From an uncultured Bacteroides sp. (GTDB lineage: Bacteria > Bacteroidota > Bacteroidia > Bacteroidales > UBA932), in contig UQQM01000038.1 of NCBI GenBank assembly GCA_900543205.1, positions 1-15,944 on the forward strand: a stretch of 15,944 nt of DNA, read 5' to 3'. The notes under the pieces are model-generated. The model saw nothing but the letters and a program-made list of their open reading frames with translations. It ran no database searches and was not told the origin of the DNA. Below are positions 1 through 4,412 of this stretch, in pieces (the stretch's first letter is position 1; the number at the start of each line of letters is the position of its first letter). Position numbers and translations under genes: made by a program.

Positions 1-95
1 ATCACCAAAGTTACAACTTTCAATCTTTTTCTACCCTCCCGTGTCTACTTTTTCGACAGCAACACAACGACAGTCTCCGTTTTCCAGAAATAATG

Positions 96-103
96 TAATT
101 TTG
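96..103 (+). promoter_or_regulatory. Bacteroidota -7 box upstream of the MATE gene
   Basis: TAATTTTG matches the Bacteroidota sigma-A -7 consensus TAnnTTTG and lies 16 bases before the ATG at 120, so the leader would be very short. The expected TTG at about -33 is not clear; only a T-rich stretch near 79-83 is present. It is the only such box on this strand before the gene. Confidence 0.55.
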
Positions 104-119
104 CACAGGTCTTCCGGAT

Positions 120-1451
120 ATGGACAATTCCCGCTTCACTGAAATGACCACCCGGCCGGTTCCGCGGCTGATTCTGTCGCTGGCCGGCCCGACAATCCTG
201 AGCATGCTGGTGACGTCGTTCTATAATTTGGGCGACACCTTCTTCGTGAGCAGGATCAGCACCCAGGCGACGGCGGCCGTGGGCGTGTCGTTCGCCGTGA
301 TGGCTGTCGTGCAGGCGATAGGCTTCATGCTCGGGCATGGCTCCGGCAACTTCGTGTCCCGCAAGCTCGGCGCCCGGGAGACGGAGGAGGCTTCGCGCAT
401 GCTTGCGACCGGCTTCGTGTATGGTATGATCGCCGGAATACTGATAGCCGTGCTCGGGCATGTGTTCCTGAAGCCGCTCTGCGTGCTGCTCGGTTCCACT
501 CCGACCATACTTCCATATACCGAGAAATATCTCGGCGTCATTCTTCTCGGGACGCCGCTGATGCTTCCGTCGCTGGTGCTGAACAACCAGATACGTTTCC
601 AGGGGAACGCCCGCTATTCGATGATAGGCATAGTCTCCGGTGCGGTGCTCAACCTCGTGCTCGATCCGCTGTTCATCTTCGTGTTCGGCTGGGGCATTTC
701 CGGCGCCGCGTGGGCTACGGTGACCGGCCAGCTGTGCAGCTTCTGCCTGCTGTGGTATTTCAGCTCACGCGGGGGAGGTATTCCGATAAGGCTCGCCAAT
801 TTCAGCCCGGACCTGCGCTTCGTCAGGGAGATTCTTGCGGGTGGTCTGCCTTCGTTCGTGCGTCAGGGGCTGGGCGCTCTCGCGGTCGTGTGCCTCAATG
901 TGTCTGCGGGGCAGTTCGGCGACGCCGCGATTGCCGCGATGTCGATAGTCGGCCGCGTCTGCCATTTCCTCAATTCGGCGCTCATAGGCTTCGGCCAGGG
1001 CTTCCAGCCGGTGTGCGGCTTCAACTACGGCGCGGGGCTGTACGGACGTGTGAAGCAGGGCTTCCGGTTCTGCGTGAAATTCGGTGCGCTGTTCCTGCTC
1101 GTCGTCGCTGCGGTCGGGATGGTCTTCGCGCCGGAAATCATCTGGCTGTTCAGGAAGGAGGACGCCGACGTCGTGCAGATAGGGGCGGCCGCCCTGCGCT
1201 TCCAGCTCGCCACGATGCCGCTGACCGTATGGGTGATCATCAGCAACATGATGCTCCAGACCATTCGCAAGCCTGGAAAGGCCATACTGCTCGCCTCCGC
1301 CAAGCAGGGGCTGTTCTTCATTCCGCTGATTTTCCTGCTTCCCGCGCGGTTCGGCCTGCTCGGCGTGGAGATATGCCAGCCCGTGGCTGACCTCTGCGCG
1401 CTCGCATTGGCGATTCCGCTGACGACGGGGGTGCTGAGGAGGATGAAATGA
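120..1451 (+). CDS. MATE family multidrug efflux transporter
   Basis: This is a 443-residue inner-membrane protein of the multidrug and toxic compound extrusion family. These proteins export cationic drugs or metabolites in exchange for Na+ or H+. The N-terminus, with RPVPRLILSLAGPTILSML followed by YNLGDTFFVSR, is the usual start of the first MatE repeat. A second repeat begins near residue 235 with GGLPSFVRQGLGALA. Long hydrophobic segments run through both halves, consistent with 12 membrane helices, and the length is normal (about 440-460). The start at 120 lies just after the -7 box at 96-103. The gene stands alone: it ends at 1451 and the next promoter begins about 27 bp later. The substrate cannot be told from sequence, and no regulator is adjacent. 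Confidence 0.93.
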   Translation: MDNSRFTEMTTRPVPRLILSLAGPTILSMLVTSFYNLGDTFFVSRISTQATAAVGVSFAVMAVVQAIGFMLGHGSGNFVSRKLGARETEEASRMLATGFVYGMIAGILIAVLGHVFLKPLCVLLGSTPTILPYTEKYLGVILLGTPLMLPSLVLNNQIRFQGNARYSMIGIVSGAVLNLVLDPLFIFVFGWGISGAAWATVTGQLCSFCLLWYFSSRGGGIPIRLANFSPDLRFVREILAGGLPSFVRQGLGALAVVCLNVSAGQFGDAAIAAMSIVGRVCHFLNSALIGFGQGFQPVCGFNYGAGLYGRVKQGFRFCVKFGALFLLVVAAVGMVFAPEIIWLFRKEDADVVQIGAAALRFQLATMPLTVWVIISNMMLQTIRKPGKAILLASAKQGLFFIPLIFLLPARFGLLGVEICQPVADLCALALAIPLTTGVLRRMK

Positions 1452-1476
1452 AAACTTGACAAAAAAGTTAAGTTTT
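1451..1476. promoter_or_regulatory. Inverted repeat between MATE stop and downstream promoter
   Basis: AAAACTT at 1451-1457 is exactly complementary to AAGTTTT at 1470-1476, with a 12-nt loop. A second AAGTT at 1465-1469 can pair with the same left arm. It touches the -33 element at 1478-1480, so it could be an operator for the HTH protein encoded downstream. It could also be a weak terminator for the MATE gene. The stem is AT-rich and not followed by a clean T-run, so I favour the operator without being sure. Confidence 0.35.
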
Positions 1477-1477
1477 C

Positions 1478-1508
1478 TTGGCGATTATGGAAATTCTCAA
1501 TACCTTTG
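1478..1508 (+). promoter_or_regulatory. Consensus Bacteroidota promoter of the HTH/SecB-like locus
   Basis: TTG at 1478-1480 is followed by a 20-bp spacer and TACCTTTG at 1501-1508. This is a textbook Bacteroidota -33/-7 pair. Transcription should start near 1515, only about 11 nt before the ATG at 1526. That points to translation starting at 1526 or 1547, not only at the later GTG at 1566, and bears on how the first gene is read. Confidence 0.7.
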
Positions 1509-1525
1509 CATTCCAAAACAGAAGT

Positions 1526-1651
1526 ATGGGGAGGCTCGAATTGGTGATGGAATCGGAGTTTTTAAGTGTCTATTCGCCTAAACATGTGTACATCCGGACA
1601 GCGGAACAAGGCTGTCGGTACGCTGCGCCTCTACTGTTTACGAATATCTGA
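1526..1651 (+). pseudogene. Probable N-terminal part of a frame-broken first gene of the locus
   Basis: An open frame from ATG 1526 (or ATG 1547) encodes about 41 residues, including FLSVYSPKHVYIRTAEQG, before a TGA at 1649-1651. It looks more protein-like than the overlapping frame of the 1566 ORF, which here is rich in Cys, Arg and Ser. It starts right after the promoter's expected start point. At about 1627-1659 the +1-shifted frame gives ASTVYEYLKES, and the third frame then continues into the coding-like C-terminus ending at 1841. A gene with two small frameshifts near 1628 and 1660 explains all three pieces. The family is not recognised. The alternatives are chance ORFs or a short real peptide. 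Confidence 0.4.
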
Positions 1652-1841
1652 AAGAATCCTGATAATAGGAGGTGGCGGGGTCAAAAAAGTTCAGAGGCTT
1701 GAGGATGATGTGGTTCTGAATGGCATTGTCATAGGACTCAGGGCGGTAGAAAGAAAAATTAAAGCTGCTGTCAGGAAATCGGGAATTGATATGGAAGATT
1801 TTGAAGGCATGAAAGATATAGTTGATGATATCGAAATTTAG
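1566..1841 (+). CDS. Small hypothetical protein in the toxin position, possibly a frameshifted remnant
   Basis: This open frame of 91 residues begins with GTG at 1566. From about residue 40 it reads as a normal helical protein, with VLNGIVIGLRAVERKIKAAV and then an acidic tail ending DIVDDIEI. The first 30 residues look like out-of-frame translation, and better-looking protein lies in the other two frames there, so the true gene probably started at 1526 or 1547 and is now broken. It ends 11 bp before the HTH gene, in the place where HigB toxins sit in toxin-antitoxin-chaperone operons. However, no RelE/HigB motif is visible and I do not recognise the family. Function is unknown. It could also be an intact protein with a non-standard start. 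Confidence 0.45.
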   Translation: MSIRLNMCTSGQRNKAVGTLRLYCLRISERILIIGGGGVKKVQRLEDDVVLNGIVIGLRAVERKIKAAVRKSGIDMEDFEGMKDIVDDIEI

Positions 1842-1852
1842 GCAATGGTATT

Positions 1853-2239
1853 ATGAAGACTAACACACTGTTTGAACAATGCGTGGCAAAAGCCGCTCCG
1901 GAGATAAAGGCGGAGGTAAGCTTGAATATGGATATTGCCAATAGAATACATGATCTTCTGAAAGCCCGTGGCATGACTCAGCGGAATTTGGCTGACCTGC
2001 TGGGTAAGCGTGAATCGGAAATTTCGAGATGGCTTACCGGGTCGAGGGGATTCACGACGGCTACGCTTGCTAAAATCTCGGCCGCTTTGGGTGAGCCGAT
2101 AGTGGAAGTCAGGCATGTGAGGCCGGCTGAGTATGTGTATGTGCCGATAACGGTTTATGCCGGGCGTTCGGAAGCGCGGGACGACAGCTTCTATGACCGT
2201 GAGACTATGGGGAACGCTTATTTATATTATTCAAATTAG
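1853..2239 (+). CDS. XRE/HigA-type HTH antitoxin-like regulator with aromatic C-terminal tail
   Basis: This 128-residue protein has a helix-turn-helix of the XRE/Cro-C1 type at about residues 29-84 (RIHDLLKARGMTQRNLADLL then KRESEISRWLTG). That is the form common in Bacteroidota HigA-like antitoxins. Residues 90-128 form an extension not needed for DNA binding and unusually rich in aromatics: Tyr94, Tyr96, Tyr102, Phe113, Tyr114, Tyr123, Tyr125 and Tyr126. In Mycobacterium tuberculosis HigA1 an added C-terminal chaperone-addiction tail is bound by a SecB-like chaperone. A SecB-like gene starts 6 bp downstream here, so the same arrangement is likely. The protein probably represses the promoter at 1478-1508, perhaps through the inverted repeat at 1451-1476. 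The fold is confident; the antitoxin role is inferred from context. Confidence 0.82.
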   Translation: MKTNTLFEQCVAKAAPEIKAEVSLNMDIANRIHDLLKARGMTQRNLADLLGKRESEISRWLTGSRGFTTATLAKISAALGEPIVEVRHVRPAEYVYVPITVYAGRSEARDDSFYDRETMGNAYLYYSN

Positions 2240-2245
2240 TTCGTG

Positions 2246-2707
2246 ATGGCCGTTGAAAATGTAAATATCCTGATGAGACTGGTTTCTGTCGATGAAATCC
2301 GTTTTATGATGTCTTCGGGCGAGATGGTCGATATGTCCGGGCCGGACGACCTGCAAATCGGTTTTATGAATCAGGTGCAGTTGGATGAAGTGGACAAAGA
2401 CAGGATATCCATAGCATTCGGAGTCCGGTATGAATTAAAAAAGGAACCGGTTCTTGAGAGTGTGTACAGATTCGTTTTCGAGGTGAAGAATCTTGCCGGT
2501 TTCGTTTCTTTTCATGAAAACGGCAGCTTTACCATCAAGCATCTGATGCCGCACCTGCTCAGCGTCGCAGTTGGAACCATGCGCGGCATTCTGGTAGTGA
2601 AGACGGCCGGGACCAGCCTGTCAAATTATCCTCTTCCTATTATTGATGCAAACGAGTTGAACACTTTTCTTTCATCTTCGAACAAAGCCGATCGGAGGAG
2701 AGGCTGA
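2246..2707 (+). CDS. SecB-like chaperone (TAC-associated)
   Basis: This protein of 153 residues is close to the size of SecB (about 155). Residues 55-90 give the alternating strands expected of the SecB fold (ISIAFGVRYEL, YRFVFEVKNLAGFVSF). Residues 100-138 match the SecB ending: a leucine-methionine-proline start (LMPHLLSVAVGTMRG) and then YPLPIIDANEL, comparable with the LPP-x-D-hydrophobic tail of SecB. It starts 6 bp after the HTH gene; ATG 2246 is preferred over the adjacent GTG 2243. A SecB paralogue next to an XRE antitoxin is the hallmark of toxin-antitoxin-chaperone modules, where it protects the antitoxin from aggregation and proteolysis. A general export role is less likely given the location. 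The sequence match is recognisable but diverged. Confidence 0.7.
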   Translation: MAVENVNILMRLVSVDEIRFMMSSGEMVDMSGPDDLQIGFMNQVQLDEVDKDRISIAFGVRYELKKEPVLESVYRFVFEVKNLAGFVSFHENGSFTIKHLMPHLLSVAVGTMRGILVVKTAGTSLSNYPLPIIDANELNTFLSSSNKADRRRG

Positions 2708-2744
2708 ATTTCGGGAGGTGAATGACGGGGTGAAGGATTGCGCA

Positions 2745-3896
2745 ATGAAACAATGGTTCCCTCTTGTCGGCCTGATGCTGGCCGCGTTCATATTCAACAC
2801 TTCGGAGTTTATTCCGATCGGCCTGCTGAGCGACATCGCCGCTGATTTCGGCATAGCCGAGTCGCATGCGGGAATGATGATCACCGTCTATGCATGGGTG
2901 GTCGCGATCGCCTCGCTGCCGCTGATGCTGGTGTTCGCGAGGACGGAGAGCAGAAAGCTGATGCTGTCGATAGTCGCTCTGTTCATCGTTAGCCATGTGC
3001 TGTCCGGCGTCTCCACGAGCTTCAACATGCTGATGCTCTCGCGTATCGGGGTCGCATGCTCGCACGCGATATTCTGGTCGATAGTCACGCCGCTCGCGGT
3101 GAGGATGGCCCCGGAGGGTAGGAGTTCGACCGCGCTGGGGCTGATAGTCTCCGGCTCGTCGTTCGCGATGATAGTCGGACTTCCGCTCGGCAGGACCATC
3201 GGCCTGTATGTCGGCTGGAGGATGACCTTCCTGATCATCGCTGCGGCCGCGCTGCTGATTCTCGTGGTTCTCGCGCTGACGCTCCGCAGGTCTTCCGGAG
3301 AGAGCAACTTCACGCTCCGCAAGCTGCCCGCCCTGCTGAAGTCGCCGTCGCTGAAATGGATATACCTGCTCACGGTCGTGGCGATCACCGGACATTTCAC
3401 CGGCTACAGCTACATCGAGCCCTTCCTCGCCCAGGTCGTCGGAATCGGAGGAAATGGTATCACGATGGTCCTGACGCTTTTCGGCGTGGTGGGGATAGCG
3501 TGCAGCTTCGTGTTCTCGCACAGCTATGACAGGTATCCTGCCGCGTTTCTGATGTATGCCGTCGGCGGAATCTGCGCCTGCCTGCTCCTGCTGCAGGCCT
3601 CGGCGGCCGCCGTATGGACTTCGGTGCTGCTTTGCGTGTTCTGGGGGTTCGCAATAAGCTGCTTCAACCTGAGCTTCCAGTCGGAAGTGATACGGAACGC
3701 GCCGCAGGGGACCGAGGTGGCGATGTCGATCTATTCCGGGATATACAATGTCGGCATAGGCGCGGGCGCTCTCGTCGGCGGTTCGGTCTGCGACGGCATG
3801 GGTCTTCAGTTCATCGGCTATGTCGGCGGAGGCATAGCTCTGATCGCCCTGGTGTGCTGCCTGACCAGGGGGCTGCCGGTGCTGTTGCGGAAATGA
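2745..3896 (+). CDS. sotB: SotB/AraJ-type MFS sugar efflux transporter
   Basis: This 383-residue major facilitator of the DHA1 family has hydrophobic segments consistent with 12 helices. It closely follows E. coli SotB (YdeA), an exporter of arabinose and IPTG. Shared blocks include AAFIFNTSEFIPIGLLSDIA, YAWVVAIASLPLML, SRIGVACSHAIFWSI, GLPLGR..GLYVGWRMTF, YSYIEPF and the late IYNVGIGAGALVGG. ATG 2745 fits the SotB N-terminus; an in-frame GTG at 2718 would add nine residues. The gene follows the SecB-like gene by 10-37 bp with no terminator, so it may be read through from the promoter at 1478. A short hairpin overlaps its stop codon. The true substrate is unknown; family members often protect against sugar or metabolite overload. 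Confidence 0.88.
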   Translation: MKQWFPLVGLMLAAFIFNTSEFIPIGLLSDIAADFGIAESHAGMMITVYAWVVAIASLPLMLVFARTESRKLMLSIVALFIVSHVLSGVSTSFNMLMLSRIGVACSHAIFWSIVTPLAVRMAPEGRSSTALGLIVSGSSFAMIVGLPLGRTIGLYVGWRMTFLIIAAAALLILVVLALTLRRSSGESNFTLRKLPALLKSPSLKWIYLLTVVAITGHFTGYSYIEPFLAQVVGIGGNGITMVLTLFGVVGIACSFVFSHSYDRYPAAFLMYAVGGICACLLLLQASAAAVWTSVLLCVFWGFAISCFNLSFQSEVIRNAPQGTEVAMSIYSGIYNVGIGAGALVGGSVCDGMGLQFIGYVGGGIALIALVCCLTRGLPVLLRK

Positions 3897-3909
3897 CGGG
3901 TTTCCGTCA
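3894..3909 (+). repeat. Short hairpin overlapping the transporter stop codon
   Basis: TGACGG (3894-3899) pairs perfectly with CCGTCA (3904-3909) across a GTTT loop, and the TGA stop codon lies in the left arm. No T-run follows, so it is not a standard intrinsic terminator. The right arm is also the start of the first tandem repeat at 3902. It may serve as an RNA 3'-end stabiliser or a weak terminator. Confidence 0.35.
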
Positions 3910-3943
3910 AATGACCGAACGAAATTCCGTCAAATAACCGAAC
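3902..3943. repeat. Two tandem copies of a 19-bp direct repeat
   Basis: TTCCGTCAAATGACCGAAC (3902-3920) recurs as TTCCGTCAAATAACCGAAC (3925-3943), with one mismatch in 19 bases and a 23-bp period, or about two helical turns. The second copy ends 14 bp before the -33 element of the promoter at 3958-3988. The spacing puts both copies on one face of the helix, as in activator or repressor sites. A mobile-element end is another possibility. Confidence 0.6.
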
Positions 3944-3957
3944 ACCTGTTGTTTTTA

Positions 3958-3988
3958 TTGGAATATCAAAGCATTAGCCGTATATTTG
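3958..3988 (+). promoter_or_regulatory. Consensus Bacteroidota promoter with no obvious gene
   Basis: TTG at 3958-3960, exactly 20 bp of spacer, then TATATTTG at 3981-3988 match the -33/-7 consensus. The start would be near 3995. The transcript would enter the gene-less, hairpin-containing stretch 3995-4350 and might continue into the lipoprotein gene at 4413 as a leader of about 400 nt. Confidence 0.6.
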
Positions 3989-3994
3989 TTTTTT

Positions 3995-4350
3995 GGGGGG
4001 ATCGGGTATCTGATTAGGGAAGACGGAGTGTATGTCGTTCCTGTAACTTGTCTGAAAGATTGAGCTTTCCTGTTGATATCCATATCTGCAGTTCATTATC
4101 TAAACTTGCCTTGGCGCGAAATATAGAAGGTGTCCTTCTCCGGAATCGCCGGATTCCTGTAGAACGCCGGTCGCGGCTGGAGCGTGTCTGCGTATGTGGA
4201 AAGCATGTCGCCGTGACCGGTCACCCGGTTTTCGGGAGACCGGTAGCAGCGGGTGGCCATCGAGATGCGTGGGGCCGAGGCTGTTGCGAAAGGTGTTTTG
4301 CATGAGAGCCCGCCGCGGCGGATGTAATAAATATTTCATCACTGTCGGGG
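3995..4350 (+). ncRNA. Possible structured non-coding RNA or long leader
   Basis: The evidence is a consensus promoter just upstream, no good reading frame, and a strong hairpin at 4216-4244. Its 3' end is unknown and no family is recognised. No match to a known riboswitch core is evident by eye. Treat this as a candidate only. Confidence 0.25.
4216..4244. repeat. Strong GC-rich hairpin
   Basis: ACCGGTC (4216-4222) pairs with GACCGGT (4238-4244), and CCCG (4224-4227) pairs with CGGG (4233-4236). A single A/A mismatch lies between the stems, and the loop is GTTTT. Eleven mostly GC pairs in 29 nt are unlikely by chance. No T-run follows, so it does not look like an intrinsic terminator. It could be the core of an RNA element or a DNA repeat unit. 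Confidence 0.6.
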
Positions 4351-4351
4351 G

Positions 4352-4380
4352 TTGAAATTACAGTTATTTGCTTATCTTTG
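4352..4380 (+). promoter_or_regulatory. Promoter of the nuclease/TonB-receptor gene row
   Basis: TATCTTTG at 4373-4380 matches the -7 consensus. TTG at 4352-4354 is the likely -33 element with an 18-bp spacer, slightly short. Transcription would start near 4387, about 26 nt before ATG 4413. No later box of equal quality was seen up to the window end, so this is the likely promoter for the whole gene row. Confidence 0.6.
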
Positions 4381-4412
4381 TCGGACAAGCAACAATTTTT
4401 AATCTTTTGGTT

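Larger units (their letters stand above)
3897..4412. other. Gene-poor 516-bp region between the transporter and the nuclease locus
   Basis: No convincing protein gene is seen here. The region holds, in order, the tandem 19-bp repeat, a perfect promoter facing right, a GC-rich stretch at about 4140-4320 with several inverted repeats, and the promoter of the lipoprotein gene at 4413. The ATG nearest the first promoter (4032) meets a stop after four codons. Small inverted repeats include GGAATC/GATTCC (4142-4147 and 4152-4157) and the palindrome CCGCCGCGGCGG (4310-4321). The GC-rich block has short open frames on both strands with no recognisable family. A non-coding RNA, a decayed gene or an intergenic repeat element would all fit. 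Confidence 0.5.

Noticed and set aside
6..13. Minus-strand TAACTTTG box suggesting a divergent gene to the left
   Set aside because: Matches the -7 consensus, but no TTG about 20 bp upstream on that strand and no coding sequence is visible within the window.
2640..3521. Minus-strand frame (293 codons) opposite the sugar efflux transporter
   Set aside because: Arg/His/Gln/Asp-rich antisense of a clear membrane transporter; no domain.
4048..4305. Plus-strand 85-codon frame in the gene-poor region
   Set aside because: Starts with TTG, is Arg/Cys-rich, crosses the strong hairpin and resembles no family; more likely chance.
4310..4321. Palindrome CCGCCGCGGCGG considered as an intrinsic terminator stem
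   Set aside because: It has no loop as a perfect 12-bp palindrome and no T-run follows, so it is kept only as an unexplained inverted repeat.
4100..4342. Minus-strand 80-codon frame starting MMKYLLHPPRRALM
   Set aside because: Composition dominated by His, Arg and Pro; overlaps the hairpin and the 54-codon alternative frame; no support.
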